NCBI GenBank assembly: GCA_035506215.1
Contig: DATJPW010000219.1
Location: 1 to 64,000, forward strand
Reading direction: 5' to 3'
DNA: 64,000 bases
From: DATJPW01 sp035506215
GTDB taxonomy: Bacteria > Desulfobacterota > Desulfomonilia > Desulfomonilales > Desulfomonilaceae
Below, piece after piece: positions 7,977-16,140 of the stretch. A program made the position numbers and the translations under genes. Position 1 is the first letter of the stretch; each line of letters begins with the position of its first letter. The notes under the pieces are model-generated. The model was not told the origin of the DNA and searched no databases. It saw nothing but the letters and a program-made list of their open reading frames with translations.

Positions 7977-10393
7977 GCCAAATGCCCTTCGCCGCCGGAT
8001 ATGCGCTCTATCCGAGAAATTGATGCGGAAATTGATTTCCCTCGTGTCCCCCGGCTCGCTCTCTGGATATCGGCGACTTCAATTAATTGTTCCACGCCCT
8101 CTTTAGAATGAATCAGAAGCTTGTGCCGGTCGCCTACAACTTCAAGGCACACCACTCCGGATTCGGGGGATACTTTTATCATGCGAACGCCTTGACCGGG
8201 ACCGGCAAGGACCGGGATATGTTCGACCGGAAACACAAGAATTCTGCCCGAGTCAACTCCTATCACCACGAGTTCCCCGTCTTCGGGTCTCACGTCAACC
8301 ACCTCATCTCCCTCAGCCAGGCTCATCAGTTTTCTGCCGGATCTCTTTGTGGGCTCCCGTAATATGCCGCTGTCAAATCGGAATCCCTTTCCTCGCCGGG
8401 TTATCAAGATGCCCTTGTCGGGTGAGGGAGGTGAAAGTTGATCATCAGGAGGAAGCTCGCGAATCTGTTCAGGCTGGGCAAACAATGAATACTGAGGCGA
8501 ATCTTCCCCGTTAAAGCCGGTTGGACCATCGGCACCTTCCGATGTTCCTCTTTCATCTACGGCTACCGGAGCGAGACGATCCGGCGCCATAAATCCCACT
8601 GCAAATTCTCCATCAACGAGCGTGAAAATGCTGCTGATAGGCTCTCCAAAACCTACACTCGCGGGAACTTCAAGGGCTCTGATCACGTAGACCTTACCGA
8701 GATTAGAGAACACAGCCACCGAAGATCCGGTGTTCACCCTCACGCAACCGAGGAGGCTGTCGCCTTCTCTGAGCTTGACTGTGGCCGGGTCGTCCACCTC
8801 GGTCTTGATGCGACGAATCCACCCTTGTCTCGACAGTATAACCGTCACATCTCCATGTTCTACAAATTCGTCCGGATCGTAGGCCTGGGCTGTGGCCTCT
8901 TTTTGCTCAAGGATCCTCGTGCGGCGTTCATCTCCGAACTTGACGGCGATTTCTGCGAGCTCCTCGTCAACGATCTTCCAGAGGCGGTCCTCGCTAGCCA
9001 CGTCCCGAGAAATCTTTTCCGCCTCTGTGGTCTTCGCCGCAAGCTCATCCAGGACCTTGCCGATTTCCAGAGCAACCAACTTATAAAGTCGCATTTCCAG
9101 GATAGCGTCTACCTGCTCGGCGTCCAATGCAAAGGCAGTCTTAAGTTCTTGTTCGGCTTGTTTCCGGTTCCCTGCTGATCGAATGATGCGAAGGGCAGCG
9201 TCCAGATCGTCAAATAATCTTCGGAATCCCTCCAGCACATGGATACGCTTGTGAAGAATCTCCAGCCTGTGTTTCAGCTTAAGAACGGTCTTTTCATATC
9301 TGAAATCGAGGAAATATCGAATGATCCTATCAAGTCTCAATCGTTCAGGAGTGCCCAGAGGAGTAATCGCAATATGATTCACGGGAAAGTTGATCTGCAA
9401 ATCGGTGTGCTTGTAGAGAAACGCCATTATCGAGTCCGCGCTTACGTCCGCGCCCCGCAGTTCAAGCACTATTCTCACGTCCTGCGTGCTCTCGTCACGG
9501 ACGTCATAAACATGTCTAAGCTTCTTGTCTCTAATGAGTTGTGCGATGCGTTCGATGAGCCTGGACTTATTCACCGAATAAGGTATCGATGTGACGATCA
9601 GATTTGTCTTGCCTCTCCCCGCTTCCTCCACGTCAAAGGTTGCTCTGATTCTTACGAACCCGTGGCCGGTTGTGTAAACATCCGCCAGATGTTGAGGGTC
9701 TTCGATAATCTCTCCGCCCGTCGGAAAATCGGGCCCTTTGATATATTTCAGGAGTCCGTTGGTGTCGATGTTTTCGTCACGAATGGCAGCGCGACACGCG
9801 GTTAGCACTTCCCGAAGATTGTGAGGTGGGAATGAGCAGCTCATGCCTACCGCTATACCCGAAGAACCGTTGATGAGAAGATTCGGAACGGCAGAGGGAA
9901 GAACATCCGGTTCCTCACCCGTGGCATCGTATGTGGGATGAAAATCGGTTGTGCCCTGGTCGATGTCACGAAGCAGGAGCCCGGCCAATGCGCTGAGACG
10001 AGTCTCAGTGTACCGCATAGCAGCGGGAGAATCGCCATCCAAGGACCCGAAGTTTCCTGAACCCTCTATAAGGGGATATCTCAGACTGAAATCCTGGGCC
10101 ATTCGAACCAGGGCGTCATACGCAGCCTGGTCGCCGTGAGGATGATATTTTCCTATAACCTCTCCCACAACGGCTGCGGATTTTCTCATTTTTGCCGTAT
10201 CGGTCAGCCGCAGTCCTTGCATTGCGTAAAGTATCCGGCGGTGGACCGGTTTTAGACCGTCTCGTACATCAGGTAACGCGCGCGATACGATGGTAGATAG
10301 CGCGTAAGCAAGGTAACGTTTTTCAACTTCGTGACGAAGAACAGCTTCGCTTTCCGCGGATTCCTGTCCTGACCTTGAGTGCTGAACTGACAT
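7973..10393 (-). CDS. parC: DNA topoisomerase IV subunit A
   Basis: DNA breakage-reunion subunit. The catalytic tyrosine lies in AAMRYTETRLSAL (about residue 127), preceded by the winged-helix signature DGLKPVHRRILYAM and KYHPHGDQAAYDALVRMAQ. The C-terminal third has beta-pinwheel-like repeats. The 806-aa length fits ParC or GyrA; the operon with parE decides the name. The ATG at 10393 is chosen; an in-frame TTG at 10402 with AAGGG three bases upstream is the alternative. Between about residues 600 and 640 there is an acidic, low-complexity insert. Confidence 0.87.
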   Translation of the reverse strand: MSVQHSRSGQESAESEAVLRHEVEKRYLAYALSTIVSRALPDVRDGLKPVHRRILYAMQGLRLTDTAKMRKSAAVVGEVIGKYHPHGDQAAYDALVRMAQDFSLRYPLIEGSGNFGSLDGDSPAAMRYTETRLSALAGLLLRDIDQGTTDFHPTYDATGEEPDVLPSAVPNLLINGSSGIAVGMSCSFPPHNLREVLTACRAAIRDENIDTNGLLKYIKGPDFPTGGEIIEDPQHLADVYTTGHGFVRIRATFDVEEAGRGKTNLIVTSIPYSVNKSRLIERIAQLIRDKKLRHVYDVRDESTQDVRIVLELRGADVSADSIMAFLYKHTDLQINFPVNHIAITPLGTPERLRLDRIIRYFLDFRYEKTVLKLKHRLEILHKRIHVLEGFRRLFDDLDAALRIIRSAGNRKQAEQELKTAFALDAEQVDAILEMRLYKLVALEIGKVLDELAAKTTEAEKISRDVASEDRLWKIVDEELAEIAVKFGDERRTRILEQKEATAQAYDPDEFVEHGDVTVILSRQGWIRRIKTEVDDPATVKLREGDSLLGCVRVNTGSSVAVFSNLGKVYVIRALEVPASVGFGEPISSIFTLVDGEFAVGFMAPDRLAPVAVDERGTSEGADGPTGFNGEDSPQYSLFAQPEQIRELPPDDQLSPPSPDKGILITRRGKGFRFDSGILREPTKRSGRKLMSLAEGDEVVDVRPEDGELVVIGVDSGRILVFPVEHIPVLAGPGQGVRMIKVSPESGVVCLEVVGDRHKLLIHSKEGVEQLIEVADIQRASRGTRGKSISASISRIERISGGEGHLA

Positions 10394-10402
10394 AATCTTC
10401 AA

Positions 10403-10750
10403 TAACCCTTCGTTTCATAACGCCCGGCACGCGGAGCGTTTTCGGGGAACAGAGAATAACCACCCGCGCGTGATAAGCCAATAGAAAAATCATCCGTCAT
10501 CATAAAACTGCTCCAACATGCGCAAAAGGCATTCACGCGAATCGTTTCTGTTGAAATAACCAATTGAATCTGTTACGATTATCTTGCCATATAAGAAATC
10601 TGAAAATCGCATGCATAGCCTCGACGGCCGAAACTGGTTATATCGGTATCGTTATTGTAAATTGCCCGGAGGCGGTCAATTTCGGCGGCTCGGCGTCGCC
10701 GGGCTCTAATGCCCTGCAAGATTAAGTCACAACCGCGTAGGTCCTCCCAC
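10403..10750. other. Divergent intergenic region
   Basis: This holds the upstream regions of parC (minus) and the propeller gene (plus). Several AT-rich -10-like boxes occur, such as TATAAG near 10591, but no -35/-10 pair with good spacing stands out. No gene is seen. Confidence 0.3.
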
Positions 10751-12157
10751 ATGTCTAAGGTAAAAATTGACGCAAGAGAAATCCTTCAAGATATCCGAGA
10801 CGGGATGAAGGATTCCGCTCTGATGGAAAAATACAGGCTTTCAGCGCGAGGGCTCCAGAGCCTTTTCTCGAAATTGGTGGAAGCCGATCTGATCAAACAA
10901 TCGGATCTGGACGCCAGAATGACGGCCTATGAAAAAACCGTGAAGTTGATGGTTTTCAAGTGCCCGGCGTGTGGCATGCCGCAATTCTCGGAATTTGATG
11001 AGTGCCCCCAGTGTGGAATCATCGTGTCCAAGTATCAAAAGCTTAAGCAAAAGCCGTCGGAAGCCCCGGACACTCTTGTGTATGAGCGCCGGAAACCCGA
11101 ATCATCCCTGGTGGAGGCAGAGAAAACGGTTGCAGGCGAGGTAACGTATCGCGGCAATCTCCAGCGGACCGGCCATTATATCGGTGACGCTGTTGGACAA
11201 CACAATGAATTGAAATGGAAATTCAAAACAGGAGGTTGGTTGGCAGCGTCGCCGGCTGTAACAAACGATGGCGTATTTTTTGGCGGAGTGGACTCCTATT
11301 TTTATGTCTTGGATCCTGACAAGGGCTTTGAAAAATGGAAGTTCAAGGCGGGAAGTTCCATATACTCGTCCTGTTCGGTAGTCCGCTCGAGAGTGTTTTT
11401 CGGTAGCCTGGACAGTAATTTATATGCACTGGAAGTCGAAACGGGAGGACTAGTTTTCAAGAGTGGCACCGGCGGTCCAATTTACTCGTCCCCTGCGGTA
11501 GCTCAAGGATGTGTCTATTTCACCAGTCTCGACGGCAAGCTGCGGGCTTTGGACATGGAAACTGGCGCTCCGAAATGGGAATTCAAGGCTGGAGGACCGA
11601 TTTATTCATCTCCGTCGCTGGTCGACGCATGGATTTATTTCGGGTGTATGGACAACAACCTTTACGCACTGAAAGTTTCTTCCGGCGAGGAGGTCTGGAA
11701 ATTCCAGACCGGCGGACCCCTTAATACGGCGGTTGCCATAGCTCACGGCAGCATCTACTTCGGCAGCATGGACTCCAATTGTTACGCAGTGGACGCCTCA
11801 ACCGGGGAACGAAACTGGGCCTTCAGGACTGCGGGCAAGGTCACTTCTTCCCCAGCAGTCACGGATGATGCAGTTTTTTTTGGCAGCGCCGACTGTTGCC
11901 TCCACGCTCTGGACCCAAAGTCCGGATCAGAATTGTGGCGATTCGAGACCGGCGGTCCCATTTATTCGTCCCCATCTGTTGCGGGCAATTGCGTCTACTT
12001 TGGGAGTGGCGATCATCGCCTGTATGCTCTGGACATTAGAACCGGTCAGCCGTTGTGGAAGTTCAAGACCGGCGGATCAGTGTTTTGTTCCCCGGTGATC
12101 GTTAACGGACAAATCTATTTCGGTAGCGATGACGGACACTTGTACGCTATGCTATAG
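10751..12157 (+). CDS. Zinc-ribbon and eight-bladed PQQ-type beta-propeller protein
   Basis: Residues 1-55 form a helical domain (AREILQDIRDG...LSARGLQSLFSKL) shared with the gene at 12283. It is followed by a zinc ribbon, CPACG...CPQCG (about 73-95), and then eight PQQ/BamB-like blades of about 38-40 aa. Each blade has the pattern W-x-F-x2-GGPIYSSP...VYFGS.D..LYALD..TG. No signal peptide is visible, so this is probably a cytoplasmic propeller, unlike BamB. The ATG at 10751 aligns with the paralogue's start; an upstream ATG at 10709 is less likely. Function is unknown. The propeller suggests a protein-binding scaffold rather than a dehydrogenase, because no catalytic or heme motif is seen. 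Confidence 0.8.
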   Translation: MSKVKIDAREILQDIRDGMKDSALMEKYRLSARGLQSLFSKLVEADLIKQSDLDARMTAYEKTVKLMVFKCPACGMPQFSEFDECPQCGIIVSKYQKLKQKPSEAPDTLVYERRKPESSLVEAEKTVAGEVTYRGNLQRTGHYIGDAVGQHNELKWKFKTGGWLAASPAVTNDGVFFGGVDSYFYVLDPDKGFEKWKFKAGSSIYSSCSVVRSRVFFGSLDSNLYALEVETGGLVFKSGTGGPIYSSPAVAQGCVYFTSLDGKLRALDMETGAPKWEFKAGGPIYSSPSLVDAWIYFGCMDNNLYALKVSSGEEVWKFQTGGPLNTAVAIAHGSIYFGSMDSNCYAVDASTGERNWAFRTAGKVTSSPAVTDDAVFFGSADCCLHALDPKSGSELWRFETGGPIYSSPSVAGNCVYFGSGDHRLYALDIRTGQPLWKFKTGGSVFCSPVIVNGQIYFGSDDGHLYAML

Positions 12158-12252
12158 AAGCGTTCTATGGTGCTGAGTTCCTCACACGCTCAGTCTCGGG
12201 GTCCTAGGGGACGAGTTGCTTAGCTGCCAGGTAACAATAAGCGGAATTCCGG

Positions 12253-12266
12253 GGGGAAATTTCCCC
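12253..12266. repeat. Perfect 14-bp palindrome upstream of the second paralogue
   Basis: GGGGAAATTTCCCC is a perfect palindrome 16 nt before the start codon at 12283, just ahead of the ribosome-binding GGAGGAG. It could be an operator or a short mRNA hairpin. Confidence 0.4.
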
Positions 12267-12282
12267 TCTGGAGGAGAATCGC

Positions 12283-13026
12283 ATGGAAAAGCGTAAAATA
12301 ACGGCCCGTGACATCCTCAAAGACATTCGCGCGGGTGTAGACGATTCCGTTCTTATGAAGAGATATTCGCTTTCCGCACAGGGACTACAAAGCGTGTTCA
12401 ACAAGATGGTTCAGGCACGCATTGTTTCCGAGGAGGAACTGGATGCCAGGGTCCCTCTGTCGGCAAGAACAGTGGACATCGGCCTTTTTATCTGCCCGGC
12501 TTGCGGCAACATCCGAGGAAAAGAGTTTACTGAATGTCCTCGTTGCGGTTTCATCCCGCTTGGTCCGGCGAAGAAAGAAAAGACCTCAAGACCCGATGAA
12601 GCCAAACCCAGATCTCCATCGAAAGGCAAGTCCCTGTCACCACGCCAAAGCAAAGAGTCAAGTGCGGAATCGGCCGATATGTCGCCGGCGCTTGAGTCGT
12701 ACAACCCGCCTCAATCCTCGAAGGAAACGGGATCGACAAATCTGCGCTCCATCATTAGATACTGTCGTATTCTCGGGACCTCGGCCTTGATATCGTATAT
12801 TCTTGTTGCGGCCGGCCTGCTCGGACTCATGCAGTTTTCTGTCCCACAGGGGCTCCTGACATTTGCACAATCCCTCCTGGGAGTGCTCACCCTTGGCATA
12901 CCTGTGATAGTAATTGGATTGGCAATACTCATATTACTGCGGGCGCTTGCCGAATCAATGGCCGTTCTGGAGAACGTCTCGAACCTTGTACAAGACAAAG
13001 CGCCCCACACAGGGTATCAGTCTTGA
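12283..13026 (+). CDS. Zinc-ribbon membrane protein, paralogue of the propeller protein N-terminus
   Basis: Residues 1-55 (ITARDILKDIRAG...LSAQGLQSVFNKM) and the following zinc ribbon (CPACGN...CPRCGF, about 69-90) closely match the first part of the protein at 10751. The C-terminus is different: a basic, proline- and serine-rich linker (about 95-150) and two hydrophobic helices (about 165-190 and 205-228). Topology suggests a cytoplasmic head tethered to the inner membrane. GGAGGAG lies upstream of the ATG. Function is unknown. The shared module and adjacency suggest the two proteins work together. Confidence 0.75.
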   Translation: MEKRKITARDILKDIRAGVDDSVLMKRYSLSAQGLQSVFNKMVQARIVSEEELDARVPLSARTVDIGLFICPACGNIRGKEFTECPRCGFIPLGPAKKEKTSRPDEAKPRSPSKGKSLSPRQSKESSAESADMSPALESYNPPQSSKETGSTNLRSIIRYCRILGTSALISYILVAAGLLGLMQFSVPQGLLTFAQSLLGVLTLGIPVIVIGLAILILLRALAESMAVLENVSNLVQDKAPHTGYQS

Positions 13027-13108
13027 AAAGCAGTTTGTTTCTAATTGCCAAGCCTTAGATCGAAATAAGACAGCCATTCTTAGGAGAGAATCAGAACGGG
13101 AAGACCAT

Positions 13109-13132
13109 TGCGGAGCAGCGGATCCGCATTTT
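13109..13132 (+). terminator. Weak intrinsic terminator between convergent genes
   Basis: TGCGG (13109-13113) pairs with CCGCA (13124-13128) and is followed by TTTT. It sits between the stop of the zinc-ribbon membrane gene and the stop of mltG. The stem is short, so the call is tentative. Confidence 0.35.
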
Positions 13133-13140
13133 GGGCACGC

Positions 13141-14202
13141 CTACTGCATTTCGGTTCGAGGTTGCCGTTGATACAGGTTCACCCAACGGTTATGTTCCGC
13201 TAGATTACTGGAGAACTGGTGACTACCGTCGTTTTTGGCCACAAAGTAGAGGTAATCCACATCCGCGGGCTTAACGGCTGCTATGAGTGACTCTCTGCCG
13301 GGACTTGCAATGGGGCCGGGGGGAAGTCCGTCAATTTGGTATGTGTTATACGGTTGCTTGCGATCCAGGTCTGCACGCGTTATTTTGGAGCCCATCGGTT
13401 TCACTCCATAGATAACAGTCGGATCTGATTGCAAGCGCATGTTGTGACGAAGCCGATTGTGAAACACTGCCGACACAAACTCATGTTCCGACGGCCGGGC
13501 CTCTTTCTCCACGAGAGAAGCGAGCGTCACAACCTGTTTCATCGTCCATCCGGACTCCTCTGCTGCGGCCCGGACATACTTGTCGTAGACCTGATGAAAG
13601 CGCTGAACCAGCTTTTGAATCACGAGCTTGCCGTCATTCTTTTCCGAATATTTGAAAAAGTAGGTGTCCGGGAAGAGATACCCCTCCAGCGACTGGCCCT
13701 CCAGCTCCATTGCACGGAGAAACGCCTTGTCTTGGGCCACTGAGAGGAATTCCGAGCGCGTCATTAGGCCCATCTGCTGGAAGAGCTCCGCGATTTGAAA
13801 GATATTGTAGCCCTCCGGAATTGTGAGAGCCAACATGAGCGTTTTGCCTGAAATTAATTGGTCCAGCACATCGCTGGCGTCGCTACCGGTCTTCAAGGAA
13901 TAATCCCCTGCCTTAATGCCTCGCTGTTCTCCCCTTATCCAAGCAACAATCTTGAAAACCATTCGGTTGGAGACAATACCGTTGTCCTGAAGAATAGTTG
14001 CCACCTGTGAAAGAGAGGCCCCCTTGGGAATGGTGACTATAACCTCGCGGCCCGGCGCCACGTTTTCATCGGGTTTATGCCCGGTTGACTCTTCCAGAAA
14101 GTGATGCGCCTTGTTGTAGGCCATGTACCCGCCTATAACAAGTCCGATCAAGACCAAAGTGAGGACCAAACTTCTCAGTATGGAAAGAAGAGAGACTCTC
14201 AT
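13141..14202 (-). CDS. mltG: Endolytic murein transglycosylase
   Basis: MltG/YceG-family enzyme that cleaves nascent peptidoglycan glycan strands in the periplasm. It has one N-terminal membrane anchor (about residues 8-28), a LysM-like region with the family phrase IPKGASLSQVATIL (58-71), and the catalytic stretch TLASLVEKEA with Glu232 as the likely catalytic acid. The late motif YNTYQIDGLPPGPIASPG is diagnostic. Its length of 353 aa is normal. It overlaps ruvX by 4 nt, so the two are coupled. Confidence 0.95.
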   Translation of the reverse strand: MRVSLLSILRSLVLTLVLIGLVIGGYMAYNKAHHFLEESTGHKPDENVAPGREVIVTIPKGASLSQVATILQDNGIVSNRMVFKIVAWIRGEQRGIKAGDYSLKTGSDASDVLDQLISGKTLMLALTIPEGYNIFQIAELFQQMGLMTRSEFLSVAQDKAFLRAMELEGQSLEGYLFPDTYFFKYSEKNDGKLVIQKLVQRFHQVYDKYVRAAAEESGWTMKQVVTLASLVEKEARPSEHEFVSAVFHNRLRHNMRLQSDPTVIYGVKPMGSKITRADLDRKQPYNTYQIDGLPPGPIASPGRESLIAAVKPADVDYLYFVAKNDGSHQFSSNLAEHNRWVNLYQRQPRTEMQ

Positions 14203-14630
14203 GAACTCGATATTTCCTTCAGGTGTTGTCTGTCCAGATAACCCTGGAGAATTATGACCGCGGCAACTTTGTCAATTGCTTTACGTCTCTTGCGGCGGCT
14301 CATGTCCGCTTCCAGAAGGACCCGCTCCGCAGCCACCGTGGACAACCGTTCATCCCATTCCCGCACCGGCACTCTCACCCTCTGTTTGATTCGCTGCGCA
14401 ATCGACCTTACTTTTTCGACCTCAGGGCCTTCGGTGCCGTCCATGTTGAACGGGATTCCCACGACAATCTCTTCAACGCCGTAATTCTCGGCCAAGTCTA
14501 CGATTGCTCCCACGTCACGCTCCTGATCCTTGCAGATCAGAGTTTCAACGCCCTGAGCCGTAAGACCCAATTCGTCACTGACAGCCACTCCTATCCTCTT
14601 TGAACCAATGTCCAGACCCAAGATTCGCAC
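14199..14630 (-). CDS. ruvX: YqgF/RuvX-family putative pre-16S rRNA nuclease
   Basis: RNase H-fold protein of the YqgF family, implicated in 16S rRNA 5'-end maturation and formerly called a Holliday junction resolvase. The diagnostic N-terminus GLDIGSKRIGVAVSDE (residues 5-20), the central VVGIPFNMDGTEG and WDERLST are present. The start is GTG at 14630 with GGAGAT upstream. The length of 143 aa is normal. Confidence 0.93.
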   Translation of the reverse strand: MRILGLDIGSKRIGVAVSDELGLTAQGVETLICKDQERDVGAIVDLAENYGVEEIVVGIPFNMDGTEGPEVEKVRSIAQRIKQRVRVPVREWDERLSTVAAERVLLEADMSRRKRRKAIDKVAAVIILQGYLDRQHLKEISSS

Positions 14631-14942
14631 TAGGATCTCCCGCCGGCCATTCTCGGACCCGTGAGCCCCTTGCTTCCGAGAGGGTTACCTTTATTGAATT
14701 CTTGTGCCTCTGTCAAGAAAGCAAGAAAAGCGCATTTGCTAACCCTCTACAATTGACCGATAATTCCGTCGGTCCATGTACAAGAAGACAGGATCATTCA
14801 GGGATATGTTCCTAGGTGGGACGATACCCACAGCAAATGCCGACTGATCCAGAGTTTATAGACTGAGTGTATCGTTAAGCGCAGACCCAAGTAATCGACG
14901 GTCTGTCCGGGCCGATTGAGATCAGAAATCGAGAAGGCTAAA
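14631..14942. other. Intergenic region upstream of ruvX-mltG
   Basis: No gene is seen. A consensus minus-strand -35 (TTGACA, plus 14711-14716) lacks a clear -10. A short inverted repeat GACCGA/TCGGTC lies at 14755-14774. Confidence 0.3.
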
Positions 14943-15638
14943 TCAGTTTTTTCCGTGAAGATGACTGTGTTCGCTTAGACTGGAAGCTATCTCAAGGATA
15001 AAGCGCACATCATCTTTTTCAGTGAACGGAACGCATTTGTCAGTTGCGAAAGGGAGTCGCTCTTCCGTGATGTGCTGAGGGATGCGAGTGATCCTGCTAC
15101 CTTTTGCCAGATGGCTCGGCAGGCGTTCAAAGGCTTCACGCTCAATCACCACAATGTTCTCCACGTCAGAAAGTAAGGCCAAGCCACTGGATGCAGGTGA
15201 CCGCTTTCCGAAGCGTTCTTTTAGTCCTTTTTTCACTTCCGAGATGAGGGACCCCACCTTGGCCCTGATCTCACCGATTGTCATGATTTCCTCTAGGGCC
15301 TGCCTACGCTGCACCTCGGTCCCCATCAGCAGGGCCTCTTCAAAGCATTCGAGAGCTTCCAGAAGATGTTTCCTTGAGAGATGGGATCGACCCTCGATTA
15401 ACATGCTCCGAGCTTCAGCTTCGTCAGCGGAATCGGGGTCAAAAGCTTGACCATAGCATTCCACCGCGGATGAAATGTCACCCTGTTCCAGGAACTCTCT
15501 CCCTTTTGTCACCAATGAATCATCCGCCGCGTTGGTGTTGGTGTCCATCATAGATTGCTCTTCGTGGTCCTCAGTGGCTGTTGGCAGCTCGTGTTGTGCC
15601 CGGCCCGGGATAGCCGGCGTGTCAGGCAAAAAGATCAT
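14943..15638 (-). CDS. Hypothetical TPR-containing protein
   Basis: Not recognised beyond a TPR-like helical region (about residues 40-110: VTKGREFLEQGDISSAVECYGQA and SRKHLLEALECFEEALLMG). The C-terminal half has no familiar motif. The first ~35 residues are of low complexity, so translation may begin at the double Met near 15551. No signal peptide is seen. It stands alone between ruvX and the divergent kinase operon. Confidence 0.6.
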   Translation of the reverse strand: MIFLPDTPAIPGRAQHELPTATEDHEEQSMMDTNTNAADDSLVTKGREFLEQGDISSAVECYGQAFDPDSADEAEARSMLIEGRSHLSRKHLLEALECFEEALLMGTEVQRRQALEEIMTIGEIRAKVGSLISEVKKGLKERFGKRSPASSGLALLSDVENIVVIEREAFERLPSHLAKGSRITRIPQHITEERLPFATDKCVPFTEKDDVRFILEIASSLSEHSHLHGKN

Positions 15639-16140
15639 CCGTAAATGATTATCAATAATAAACCATATTTTTTATGGTATATTACCGTCACTTCCTAGTA
15701 CCTTGCTTAACATATTTACGCGCCTTTTTCAACCGGTTTCGCGCCTGTGGAAATGGAGTGATGTGTTGCGCCTTTTCAGACGTTCATCGCATTTTCCAGC
15801 GCCGTATATCCGAAGGATGCTTGTTTCGTTGTTTGATCACGCTTATAATACGCAACAGTATTGGTAGGTGGCGTCCAGGCGCAAGACAGCAACTAAATGG
15901 ACAGAAACGGTCCTGAAAAAACATCGAGCATGTTGAACCCGCGCTTGGAAGATGATAGGAGTGCAGTGGGACTGTCCACCGCGGTGCAGAATAGAACTCT
16001 GCATTGGAGGCATTTACGAAGCCGGGGTGCCCGCGCTAAATTGATCTTGCTCATTCCGGTGTCCTGATCAGGCATCCTTGTGGCTCCCGATTTTCTATTG
16101 TTAAAGAGGTAATAGTCAGTGAACGCCTGCACGGGGATTC
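15639..16140. other. Divergent intergenic region before the kinase operon
   Basis: About 500 bp without a convincing gene. A hairpin, ACCATA/TATGGT with a T5 loop, lies at 15662-15678 close to the start of the minus-strand TPR gene. The plus-strand promoter is annotated separately. The 285 nt between that promoter and the kinase start codon show no known regulatory RNA. Confidence 0.35.
15821..15849 (+). promoter_or_regulatory. Candidate promoter of the histidine kinase gene
   Basis: TTGTTT (15821-15826), 17 nt, then a consensus TATAAT (15844-15849). The predicted start near 15856 leaves a long leader before 16141. Confidence 0.5.
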
